From contig JAKSIO010000009.1 of NCBI GenBank assembly GCA_024398785.1, positions 1 through 64,000 of the forward strand: 64,000 nt of DNA, given 5' to 3'. The notes beneath the pieces are model-generated. The model did no database searches, was not told where the DNA came from, and worked only from the letters and a program-made list of their open reading frames with translations. Source of the stretch: Bacteroidaceae bacterium. Its GTDB lineage: Bacteria; Bacteroidota; Bacteroidia; Bacteroidales; Bacteroidaceae. Position numbers and translations under genes: made by a program. Of the stretch, positions 1-7,120 are shown one piece after another (within the stretch, counting starts at the first letter, position 1; the number at the start of each line of letters is the position of its first letter).

Positions 1-7
1 CTCTGGG

Positions 8-257
8 AGTGGCGATGGTGTGCAAAAAGCCGGGCATTTGAGAACGTTCGGGCAACGAGAATACCGTCACCCCGTCCAGAGGGTACTGTGAAGGCACCAG
101 CAGCAGTATTCAAATTGGAACGTGTGCAAATTCCCCACCATTTGAGAACGTTCGGTCTCCAAAAGTGGCGATTGTGTGCAAATTCCCCACCATTTGAGAA
201 CGTTCGGTCTCCAAAAGTGGCGATTGTGTGCATATTCCCCACCATCTGAGAACGTTC
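8..257. repeat. 52-bp phased tandem repeat with palindromic core
   Basis: Two full 52-bp units (122-173 and 174-225) are essentially identical. A third, truncated unit follows at 226-257. A diverged copy lies near 8-49, and its core is exactly two periods (104 bp) upstream of the core in the first full unit. Every copy carries the 8-bp palindrome GAACGTTC, at 42-49, 146-153, 198-205 and 250-257. The 5' and 3' edges also resemble each other (both end in a purine-rich caagagaat-like stretch). No coding function is convincing. The remaining bases up to 429 are the leader of the nuclease gene. The array could be a minisatellite, a REP-like element or a set of protein-binding sites. Confidence 0.8.
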
Positions 258-429
258 CCGCAGCAAGAGAATATTCATTGTAATTTCTTCCACCACCTGT
301 TGCAAAAGCCGTTTTCATGCAATATCTTTGCGTTTGAGATAATCTAAGCCATGTCCAACGGCCATAATGTAACCATGATAACCGGCCGGAAAACATGTGT
401 AACGAATGAACAATTAATAATACCATTCA

Positions 430-1398
430 ATGAAACAAAAAAACATTTTGAGTGAAGAGAGCGCTAACGCCCAGAATTCTAATATCTGCGGCAAGTATGT
501 AAACCTTATGAACGATGTGGCCTTCCAGTGGGTATTCGGTCAGGAATCCAACAAAGATCTGCTGATTGCACTTCTGAACGAACTGCTACCCCACCTTCAC
601 ATAGAAGGGCTTGAGTTCTACAAACAACGGCAGTTGTCGTTTTCCAAAAACTTGAAAAGCAGCGTGTTCGATGTATCCTGCCGCCTTACAGACGGAACCT
701 ACATCGATGTTGAAGTGCAGGTTAAGGAACAGGACTGGTTCTCGGACCGATGCCTCTATTATTCCACGTACTTCATACAAAACCAGATTGCTGTTGGACA
801 GGAAGAATATACATTAAAACCTGTATATGTAATATCGATCGATACCTTTTCAAGACCACATGCGGCAAATTGGGACGGGAGTGTACTTTCAAGTTACTCC
901 TTGCGCGAAGACCGCACACATGAACTCATGACAGACAACCTGCATTTTGTCTTTGTTGAGCTGAATAAATTCAGCAAAAAGTGGGAAGATATTGACAATG
1001 ACAAAGAAAGATTCTATTTTTGTATTCGCCACATGCATGAGCTAAAGGACTTGCCCGATGGTTTTGCACAAGGGATATGGGCCAAGTTGGCTCAGCAGAG
1101 TGAGTTGGCAGAGATGCCGTCAGATGTTAAAGCAAAATACATAAAAGATATGGAAACTGAAATGGATAAACGTGCACAGATGAAATGTGCATTGCGTAAA
1201 GCTACCGAACAAGGCTTGTCAGAAGGACGTGCAAAAGGACTCGAAGAAGGACATGCAAAAGGACTTGAAGAAGGACGTGCAGAAGGACTCGAACAGGGAA
1301 AACTTGAGACTGCACGCAAAATGAAAGCAGATGGTCTGAATACTGACACTATCTGCAAATATACAGGTCTGACACCGGAACAGGTTGCGGCTTTGTAA
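430..1398 (+). CDS. Rpn-family PD-(D/E)XK nuclease / putative transposase
   Basis: The 322-aa protein has the layout of the Rpn (recombination-promoting nuclease, formerly transposase_31/PDDEXK_2) family common in Bacteroidales. The N-terminal part contains MNDVAFQWVFG followed by a PD-(D/E)XK-like core: an Asp in FDVSCRLTDG, then IDVEVQV supplying the E-x-Q pair. The C-terminus holds three 8-residue repeats of the GRAKGLEE type (24-bp DNA units) and ends in a short helical domain (TICKYTGLTPEQVAAL), as is usual for these proteins. Family members nick or cut DNA and promote RecA-independent recombination; the biological role is poorly defined. The gene stands alone between the repeat array upstream and a strong terminator downstream. 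The family is clear, but activity cannot be judged from sequence. Confidence 0.85.
   Translation: MKQKNILSEESANAQNSNICGKYVNLMNDVAFQWVFGQESNKDLLIALLNELLPHLHIEGLEFYKQRQLSFSKNLKSSVFDVSCRLTDGTYIDVEVQVKEQDWFSDRCLYYSTYFIQNQIAVGQEEYTLKPVYVISIDTFSRPHAANWDGSVLSSYSLREDRTHELMTDNLHFVFVELNKFSKKWEDIDNDKERFYFCIRHMHELKDLPDGFAQGIWAKLAQQSELAEMPSDVKAKYIKDMETEMDKRAQMKCALRKATEQGLSEGRAKGLEEGHAKGLEEGRAEGLEQGKLETARKMKADGLNTDTICKYTGLTPEQVAAL
1222..1293 (+). repeat. Three 24-bp coding repeats in the Rpn-family gene
   Basis: Three in-frame copies (1222-1245, 1246-1269, 1270-1293) encode EGRAKGLE-like octapeptides and differ at only a few positions. Copy number can change without disturbing the frame, and such tails vary in length among family members. 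Confidence 0.85.
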
Positions 1399-1428
1399 CA
1401 GGCAGCAAACATTTATAATCAATACAAA

Positions 1429-1470
1429 AAAACTCCAGCCGGTCTATCTGATTGTACCGGCTGGAGTTTT
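1429..1470. terminator. Bidirectional intrinsic terminator
   Basis: A perfect 15-bp inverted repeat (1429-1443 with 1456-1470, 12-nt loop) begins with an A tract and ends with a T tract. It can therefore terminate the nuclease gene on the plus strand and the HIRAN gene converging on the minus strand. Confidence 0.9.
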
Positions 1471-1517
1471 CATATTCATATATCGGGTCGCCTATATACC
1501 CTTTCCAAAAATCATTA

Positions 1518-1874
1518 TTATTCGTTTCGTAAAATTTTAATGGTCAAGCGAATCTGATTCTCATAGTTGGCATCGGGATTAATCTTTGAAATACGACACT
1601 CAAAGATCTTGTCCCAACCCATTTCAAGCAACTGTGCAATTTCTTCGTTTTCATTTGCAGGAATATAGCCCAGAAGGTAGTCTTCAGGATCACCTGTTGT
1701 ATCATCTACATTGGTATATACTACGGCTACAGCATTCTTGTCATAACGGTTGTCCAAGTCACGCTTCAACTCAAGACACGTTCCAACGTGCAGTTCTTCC
1801 CATACTTCATTTGCATCATGATACTGACGGCCTGCCAAGTGACATTCTTTGAAAAACAACTTCTTTGTCTCCAT
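1518..1874 (-). CDS. HIRAN domain protein
   Basis: The 118-aa protein is almost entirely one HIRAN domain. LFFKECHLAGRQYHDA, the basic stretch ELKRDLDNRYDKNAVAVV, LLGYIPANENEEIAQLL and the final beta strand of the domain are all recognisable. HIRAN domains bind DNA ends or damaged or stalled-fork DNA, and occur either fused to helicases and nucleases or as stand-alone bacterial proteins such as this one. It sits downstream of the macro-domain/WYL-regulator pair on the same strand but has its own promoter, with an inverted repeat inside it. The domain is clear; the cellular role is unknown. Confidence 0.85.
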   Translation of the reverse strand: METKKLFFKECHLAGRQYHDANEVWEELHVGTCLELKRDLDNRYDKNAVAVVYTNVDDTTGDPEDYLLGYIPANENEEIAQLLEMGWDKIFECRISKINPDANYENQIRLTIKILRNE

Positions 1875-1914
1875 AATTGATAGATTTGTAGGATTTGACT
1901 TTAATTATCTGGAA

Positions 1915-1940
1915 CAAAGTTATCTTTAGGTTGTCCTAAA
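1915..1940 (-). promoter_or_regulatory. Promoter of the HIRAN gene with operator-like palindrome
   Basis: On the minus strand TAACTTTG (1915-1922) matches the Bacteroidota -7 element TAnnTTTG about 40 nt before the start codon. Directly upstream, in the -7/-33 spacer, lies the inverted repeat TTTAGG-N4-CCTAAA (1925-1940). A repressor bound there would block the promoter. The WYL regulator encoded next door is an obvious candidate, but this is inference. Confidence 0.5.
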
Positions 1941-1964
1941 TTGTGGTACATCCTAAAAATATTT

Positions 1965-2918
1965 TTATTTTTCCATGACATTATTCACTTCTATGCCATA
2001 CATTTTCAGTGTATCAATTGCCATCCGGCTTATTCTGTCTGCCAATGATTGGGGGGAAATCACCTTCAGCTGGTCTCCCAAACTCAGAATATGACTGCAG
2101 AAGTCGTATGTAGGACGGACATAATACTCAAAATCGGTATAATTCTCATTCTGACTTATGGTTTTCTGACTATGGTGCAGAGGAAGATCATGCAGAAAGT
2201 AACGCTGCTTGCCATATGCTCTGAGTACAATGCGTTCAGCAGGAGTTCCATCACCGGCAATTACACCAAAGCACTCGCTGAAATAGTCTTGGGCATCAAA
2301 GTCTTCACGAACCTCGAACTTCACATCAGTTAGAGTAATTTCCTGTATGCGGTCAAAAGAATAGACGCCATAGTAGTCGCGTTCTTCCTTCTCTGGAGTT
2401 GCGTTACGATGGAAGTGGGCAAGTACATACCAACGTTGATTGAACAATTTCAGGCAATAAGGTTCAAAGTTTACCTCTGTAATGTTGTCAGATTCATATT
2501 TACGGTATTTTACAGCCACACGCACCTTCTTCTTCATGGCATTGATAAATGTCTGAAGGTAGTCATCACATGGAATCTGCTGAAGTACAATGCGGTCATG
2601 CAGAGCCTTGCTGTCTGAAATCACATCGTTAACTGACATTGTTGAAACAATCCAATTTTGAACCGTATCTTCATGCAGCACATTCTCGTTGCCTATGTAG
2701 TACTTATAACCATCTTTGCGGTCACAGTCTATGTAGATTCCAAAGATGTCTTGAATGGCATCCTTATGACGGTTGAAGGTTGAGCGGGCAAACTCCACTC
2801 CCCCACTCATTTCCGTGTCAAGCCACTTTTCTTGAATCTCGGCAAATGAAATTTTATGTGCTCGTTTGATGGTATTAACAAGCCAGATGTATTCTTTAAA
2901 GAGTGATGGTACAGTCAT
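1965..2918 (-). CDS. WYL-domain transcriptional regulator
   Basis: The 317-aa protein has an N-terminal winged-helix-like region ([16 protein letters not shown], then [16 protein letters not shown]) and a WYL domain beginning near residue 120, with the signature region [12 protein letters not shown] and the conserved FDRIQEITL strand. A C-terminal WCX-like extension completes it. WYL regulators sense nucleic acids or nucleotides and often control defence or DNA-repair genes. I chose the start at 2918 ([12 protein letters not shown]), which overlaps the macro-domain gene by 23 bp; an in-frame ATG at 2951 would give 11 more residues. The overlap implies translational coupling with the macro-domain gene. 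Confidence 0.85.
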   Translation of the reverse strand: MTVPSLFKEYIWLVNTIKRAHKISFAEIQEKWLDTEMSGGVEFARSTFNRHKDAIQDIFGIYIDCDRKDGYKYYIGNENVLHEDTVQNWIVSTMSVNDVISDSKALHDRIVLQQIPCDDYLQTFINAMKKKVRVAVKYRKYESDNITEVNFEPYCLKLFNQRWYVLAHFHRNATPEKEERDYYGVYSFDRIQEITLTDVKFEVREDFDAQDYFSECFGVIAGDGTPAERIVLRAYGKQRYFLHDLPLHHSQKTISQNENYTDFEYYVRPTYDFCSHILSLGDQLKVISPQSLADRISRMAIDTLKMYGIEVNNVMEK

Positions 2919-3420
2919 AATTTCCAATTTCCTTATAATAGTATGCGGCATCGTCCTTACAATAACAGCAGATTATAATCTCGCCTTCATAGTCACTATC
3001 ATTTATAGCTTCCAATGCCACCTTGGCAGCTTCAGTCTTTGGATAGCCATACACTCCACAACTGATGCAAGGGAAAGCAATGCTCTTTATATCCTTCTCT
3101 TTTGCAATATCCAATGATGAACAATAGCATGAATACAGCTTAATGCCAGCCTCATGCGCGCAACAATATTTGTTGTATATAGGTCCTACGGTATGAATCA
3201 CGTATTTGCAAGGCAAATTATATGCGCCGGTTATCTTGCTTTCACCTGTTTTACAACCGTTTAAGGTCTTGCACTCCTTCAACAGTTCTATGCCTGCCGC
3301 ACGATGGATAGCACCATCCACTCCACCACCGCCCAACAGCGAATTGTTGGCCGCATTCACTATTGCATCCACTTTCAGTTTGGTGATGTCACCAACCACA
3401 ATCCTTATGTTCTTTGCCAT
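2896..3420 (-). CDS. Macro-domain ADP-ribose-binding protein
   Basis: The 174-aa protein is a single macro domain of the YmdB/O-acetyl-ADP-ribose deacetylase type. It shows [39 protein letters not shown] and the later glycine loop [12 protein letters not shown]. Such proteins hydrolyse O-acetyl-ADP-ribose or remove ADP-ribose from proteins or nucleic acids. I placed the start at 3420 ([11 protein letters not shown]); an ATG six codons earlier (3438) is less typical. The stop overlaps the WYL-regulator start, so the two form one transcription unit and the regulator may respond to a nucleotide made or removed by this enzyme. That last link is inference. Confidence 0.9.
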   Translation of the reverse strand: MAKNIRIVVGDITKLKVDAIVNAANNSLLGGGGVDGAIHRAAGIELLKECKTLNGCKTGESKITGAYNLPCKYVIHTVGPIYNKYCCAHEAGIKLYSCYCSSLDIAKEKDIKSIAFPCISCGVYGYPKTEAAKVALEAINDSDYEGEIIICCYCKDDAAYYYKEIGNYDCTITL

Positions 3421-3528
3421 AGTCAATTTTTTCAGCATTATCTGTCATTTGACCTCCAATCATCCACCATATACAGAACCCCATCATATATATGAATAAG
3501 TTTCTTTTCAGATAAAGTCATTTACCAC

Positions 3529-3536
3529 AAACTTAC
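3529..3536 (-). promoter_or_regulatory. -7 element for the macro/WYL unit
   Basis: TAAGTTTG on the minus strand fits TAnnTTTG and would leave a leader of roughly 100 nt before the macro-domain start. Confidence 0.5.
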
Positions 3537-3625
3537 TGAACTTTTAGAAAAAATAGTCAGCACCTGTCACTTTTTTCATGCAACACCAAACATTTCTTCA
3601 GTCGCATTTGGAGATATGCGTTTTC

Positions 3626-3772
3626 GGACGCTCGCAGTTAGTCTGCACTCCGTTACGTCTAACTGCTCGTCCCTCCAAAAAGTTAGTCTTGCATCGCTTT
3701 GAAAGCAAGCTTTCACGCTTCTCAATTCTAACTTTTCGGCACCTCCCGTTCACCTCAAAACGGGTATTGAGG
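3626..3772. other. Cluster of three consecutive hairpins, no coding gene seen
   Basis: This gene-free stretch contains three stem-loops in a row. The first pairs GGACG and CAGTTAG (3626-3641) with CTAACTG and CGTCC (3659-3672). The second pairs AAAAGTTAG (3678-3686) with CTAACTTTT (3728-3736) and encloses GAAAGC/GCTTTC (3701-3714). The third pairs CCTCAA (3753-3758) with TTGAGG (3767-3772). It ends about 40 bp before the left end of the mini-IS element. It may be a small structured RNA, a REP-type cluster or a remnant of a mobile element. I do not recognise a known RNA family. Confidence 0.55.
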
Positions 3773-3810
3773 GTCCTCTACCGCATATATCCAAATACTG
3801 CCAGGCATCA

Positions 3811-3835
3811 GTAAGCACCCGGTGAAGCACGTATT
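3811..3835 (+). repeat. Left terminal inverted repeat of mini-IS66
   Basis: This 25-bp arm is a perfect reverse complement of 4263-4287. It begins GTAAGCACCCGG. Confidence 0.9.
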
Positions 3836-3856
3836 TCCAGCCTGCCCCTCACTTTA

Positions 3857-3864
3857 TATCTTTG
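3857..3864 (+). promoter_or_regulatory. -7 element inside the mini-IS66
   Basis: TATCTTTG, 24 nt before the TnpA-like start codon and just inside the left end, fits TAnnTTTG. The element therefore appears to carry its own promoter. Confidence 0.55.
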
Positions 3865-3887
3865 CTGCGTTTAAAATCAATGTCATT

Positions 3888-4157
3888 ATGCTCAGCAAAG
3901 AAGAAATATCAGAAGTGATCTCCTATTGTCAGGAACATGGTTGCAGCTACAAAGACCGTTTGACAGAATTAGGCATCCCGGAGTGGAAGTTCTATGACTC
4001 AAAGTACCGGTATGCCTTTCAGGAACGCAAAATCAAGGAATCAGGCCAGTGGTTGGAAGATGTACTCCGTCAGATGCCGTACTACGAACGTGACGGCAAG
4101 GAGTTATCTGCACTATTGCCGCGTGAATGGGCAAAGACGCATCAGCCGGAATCCTGA
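3888..4157 (+). CDS. IS66 accessory protein TnpA-like, short form
   Basis: The 89-aa protein begins MLSKEEISEVISYCQEHG and continues with YKDRLTELGIPEWKFYDSK, which resembles the N-terminal helix-turn-helix of the TnpA accessory proteins of Bacteroidales IS66 elements. The usual C-terminal part of those proteins is not seen; here the chain ends LLPREWAKTHQPES. I used the internal ATG at 3888, just after the promoter, rather than the ATG at 3822, which lies within the terminal repeat. It could bind the element's ends or be non-functional. Family assignment is by memory of sequence style and should be searched. Confidence 0.6.
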   Translation: MLSKEEISEVISYCQEHGCSYKDRLTELGIPEWKFYDSKYRYAFQERKIKESGQWLEDVLRQMPYYERDGKELSALLPREWAKTHQPES

Positions 4158-4262
4158 AATCAAAAGTGCCAGACAATGCTTCGGAATCGGATCAAGACCG
4201 CACAACTTGTAGACAACTTGATACAACTTGCACCAAGTCGGAAACGAGATTACGAGATCTGC

Positions 4263-4287
4263 AATACGTGCTTCACCGGGTGCTTAC
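4263..4287 (-). repeat. Right terminal inverted repeat of mini-IS66
   Basis: This 25-bp arm is a perfect reverse complement of the left end at 3811-3835. Confidence 0.9.
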
Positions 4288-4356
4288 GGTGTATTTTGCA
4301 AATGGTTCTTCAGTGGTTGAAATACTAGACTGGTCTTGCCTGGAATAGATCAATAC

Positions 4357-4385
4357 AAAAATGTGAGACAATGTCGCACATTTTT
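4357..4385. terminator. Bidirectional terminator
   Basis: AAAAATGTG (4357-4365) pairs with CACATTTTT (4377-4385). The A/T tracts at both ends would terminate transcription from either side: the mini-IS gene from the left and the defence operon from the right. Confidence 0.75.
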
Positions 4386-4427
4386 ACAAGACACACTTTT
4401 CGATCGTCGCAAATCACGACGGTGATT

Positions 4428-5854
4428 TTATTCTTTATCAAGCACTTCCCAATGTCCACTATAACCACTACCTACATAACGGATATGTGGCATTTTAGCA
4501 AGGTGGCGCTTGATAGTCATTGAGGTAACCCCAAATTGTTTCGCCAATTCTTCTGTGGTAATATTAAGATTATCTTTAATAGCCTTCTCTATTTTTTCAT
4601 CGAGAGTATCTTCTTGAGTAACACCTTGAGTAACATCTTGAGTAACATCTTGAGTAACATCTTGAGTGTCACTCTTTGTTGGCCTCTTAAATGTCACCAC
4701 AACAAAACCACCATTGACAGTCCATGTTGGTGCAGCAACACCTCTCTTTTGGCAAGCCTCCATGATGCGTTTCACACCCGAGCCCCAGTTCTCAATATAG
4801 GTTGTACTATATAGCACATTAGCAATAAGCGGGTTGTATGGATATGAGATATGTGGCTGAAGAATATTCTCTGGTGTAATCTGTGGAGGCAGTATACCAG
4901 GATTCTCAATTTCGATACGGTCATCATAGATGGCAATGCCTATGGTCAAGTTATACCTTTCATACTGACGATGGCAAAGGGCATTCAAGACCACTTCACG
5001 CAGAGCTTCGGCAGGAACCTCCAGATATTCATCACGAACCAGTCCGACAATCTTTCCGTGCATATTCAGATGCTTGCGGAAGAAGTTCATAGCTTCATTG
5101 AGTAGTACGAAAATATTTCCTTCCACTCGCTGGTTGTCGATAAACTCATTCTTATCTGTCCCTTGGAAACGGGCCAGACGCATTGTGAATTGCGTGTATA
5201 TGCCAGTATCTTTTGTAAAGAGTGCTGTGGCAGCGTTTAGAGGTTTGCTACCTGTCGTCAACTTCCATTTTCCTAACACATCCTCAATAGGTTCTGTTAG
5301 AGCCAGATCTGACAACCGCCCCCTTTCAACACCAAGACGAACAACACCACGTATCAGTTTCTCGTCCAATGAACTGATATCAGTAAACTCCGATGGTTGT
5401 CTTTCCCATGCGAACATGTCTGGCTTACTTCTGCGCAACCGCTCTTCATACATGTCGCGTGGCATCTCCTTCGTTGTACTCTCCACCTTGTAGTAAGGAC
5501 AACCATGATAAGTATAAGGCACCATGCCCCATGCCCATCCTTCAAAGTGCATGGCAATTACTTTGTTGTCTGGACGGTCAGGAACATCGATATACTCTAC
5601 CCGGACATAAACCTGTGGCTCCATGTAACTCAGAGCCTGGGCAATCTCACGTTGGGTGTTGTCAGTAACCTGCTGACCCTGAATCTTCAATGATTTGGGA
5701 GCAACACCGAAGATGAGCAGCCACCTTCGGTGTTCAAGAAGGCACAAGCGGAATGCATGCCATCCTTCAGTTCACCAGTAGTTTTCTTCAGCTCCAACTG
5801 ACGATGCTCGTCAGCTTGTATCAGTTCCTTCAGTTCTTCTATTGTAAGTGCCAT
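4428..5854 (-). pseudogene. Frameshifted AlbA_2/Schlafen-type ATP-binding regulator
   Basis: The intact frame (4428-5747, 439 aa) contains the end of an AlbA_2 (Schlafen-like) domain (WLLIFGVAP), a GHKL-like C-terminal ATP-binding region (LREVVLNALCHRQY, IENPGILPP, NWGSGVKRIMEAC), a repetitive TQDV linker and a winged-helix end (ITTEELAKQFGVTSMTIKRHL). The missing N-terminus is present in another frame: ATG at 5854 starts MALTIEELKELIQADEH and runs to FLNTEGG near 5723, where the frame breaks just before WLLIFG. A loss of 1 or 4 bases near 5722 explains this. It is the last member of the hsd operon. It may be inactive, or a shorter product may start downstream. Confidence 0.75.
4613..4672 (-). 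repeat. Five 12-bp tandem repeats encoding TQDV
   Basis: Five head-to-tail 12-bp units (4613, 4625, 4637, 4649 and 4661) encode the tetrapeptide TQDV or close variants in the linker between the ATP-binding and helix-turn-helix parts of the AlbA_2-type protein. Slippage would change linker length without a frameshift. Confidence 0.85.
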
Positions 5855-5890
5855 ATATTTATAACGTTTTTGTCCTGTTTTATTGCTTAT

Positions 5891-7120
5891 CTACATCGAA
5901 ATAAGTGGTTCACAATATGATTTGTTTACAACCCTGTCTCTCATAAGTTTCATATCAGTGAAATTTCGACTGATATTCTGTATTATATCAAGATAATTGT
6001 CTGTACCATCTTCTTTAATATAATAGTATGGCTTGATGGATAAACAATTTTTGTGTTCAAAAAGAGTGTTTAGTAGTGTCCTGTCTGAATTACCACATGA
6101 ATGCCCCATAATACATACTTGATATGGTGCAGAATCCATAAATGCCAATGCATTTCTATAATTGTCAGTCTCCAAATACTTAATGGTTTTCAAATTGCAT
6201 AGGCATCCATTGTCATTAAGATTCTTCAGTGCCTGATAATTTTCATCTATTTCATCGCCATATCCAAATATTATATTTTGTGGTTTGTCTAATTCCCCAT
6301 GTATGTAATTAAGGAAAAAGTTCTGATTATGATACAAATGAACCGTTTTCGTATAATTGAAACTTAAAAGCATTATATGGTCTGGCAGCATAAAAGGCCT
6401 AGGATAATCAACATAGTAAATTTCATGGCAATGTTTTTTATAATTGTCCACATAATCAGAATCAAATTCCTCTTTGTATCTTTGCATTTTACTTACCCAA
6501 TATGAATTGTCCTGATTCATGCACCAGTCTATATACTCTTTTAACTGAAAGAACTTCTCAACAGAGATTTCTTTCGGATTGATTGGAGAGTATATTTTAT
6601 CCCAAATAGATTCACAAATTTTGGTGTCAGTTTTGTTTACCAAGCTTAAGTATTGAACAAGTTTCTCTTGCAATGTATGAAGCTGTTGATTCAATACTTC
6701 AACAGTAGTTTCAGTATTTCCTTTCAAGGCACATTTAGACAACAAATCATAATACTCATTCTCAATATCTACCCACTTCTTAGTTTCAATACTTTTACAT
6801 ATTTGTTGAAGGAAAGAACTTATCCAATAATCGCATAAATCTTTATCCTCTTTTGCTAAGTGTATTACGTCATTTACGTTCCATGGAATCAATGGATTTT
6901 CTCGTCTATAATACCAACCTTGAAAAACTGATGCCCAATTCAAGACTTCTACATTATCCTTAATCATGAATGAACACAATCCGTCCGTCTCTGTTTTATT
7001 TCGGCCATGTAAAAGCTTCTCTCCCCAGTCTTTCCAATACCAGTCAATAAAGTTTTTATAACTAGTTTTTAAGCCGTGAGCCAAGTCGAAGCCATTTCCT
7101 ATGAGAACTATTCTATTCAT
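5891..7120 (-). CDS. AbiH-family phage abortive-infection protein
   Basis: The 409-aa protein starts MNRIVLIGNGFDLAHGLKTS, the hallmark GNGFD-L motif of the AbiH family (residues 8-12), and later shows LLSFNYTKTVHLYH and YIHGELDKPQNIIFGYGDE, the conserved C-terminal signatures. AbiH was described as a lactococcal abortive-infection factor; its mechanism is not established. The start overlaps the hsdR stop by 8 bp, so it is translated as part of the restriction operon. By eye it is more AT-rich than hsdR, which is consistent with separate acquisition. Confidence 0.88.
   Translation of the reverse strand: MNRIVLIGNGFDLAHGLKTSYKNFIDWYWKDWGEKLLHGRNKTETDGLCSFMIKDNVEVLNWASVFQGWYYRRENPLIPWNVNDVIHLAKEDKDLCDYWISSFLQQICKSIETKKWVDIENEYYDLLSKCALKGNTETTVEVLNQQLHTLQEKLVQYLSLVNKTDTKICESIWDKIYSPINPKEISVEKFFQLKEYIDWCMNQDNSYWVSKMQRYKEEFDSDYVDNYKKHCHEIYYVDYPRPFMLPDHIMLLSFNYTKTVHLYHNQNFFLNYIHGELDKPQNIIFGYGDEIDENYQALKNLNDNGCLCNLKTIKYLETDNYRNALAFMDSAPYQVCIMGHSCGNSDRTLLNTLFEHKNCLSIKPYYYIKEDGTDNYLDIIQNISRNFTDMKLMRDRVVNKSYCEPLISM

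Larger units (their letters stand above)
3811..4287 (+). mobile_element. 477-bp mini-IS66-like element
   Basis: The element is bounded by perfect 25-bp terminal inverted repeats starting GTAAGC, the kind of end typical of IS66-family elements. Inside lie only a promoter and a short gene similar to the IS66 accessory protein TnpA. The TnpB and DDE transposase (TnpC) genes are absent, so mobility would need a helper in trans. The 8 bp on either side (3803-3810 and 4288-4295) do not match, so no target duplication is visible. Either the element is old or it arose by internal deletion and rearrangement. Confidence 0.75.

Noticed and set aside
8..257. CRISPR array
   Set aside because: The 52-bp units are contiguous tandem repeats with no variable spacers and no cas genes.
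67..426. A 119-codon open frame on the minus strand over the repeat array
   Set aside because: Its sequence is just the translated 52-bp repeat plus low-quality flanks (many Trp, Cys and His), and it is antisense to the leader of the Rpn gene. Treated as spurious.
3626..3745. Integron attC-like site
   Set aside because: Some words resemble the attC cores (GTCTAAC, GTTAG), but the paired core boxes are not in the right order or form, and no integrase is present.
3578..3814. A 78-codon open frame on the plus strand
   Set aside because: It spans the hairpin cluster and runs into the left end of the mini-IS. Composition and lack of motifs argue against a protein.
3803..4295. Target-site duplication for the mini-IS66
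   Set aside because: The 8 bp on each side (aggcatca and ggtgtatt) do not match.
5710..5740. Programmed ribosomal frameshift in the AlbA_2-type gene
   Set aside because: No slippery heptamer or following pseudoknot is apparent at the frame change. A plain deletion is simpler.
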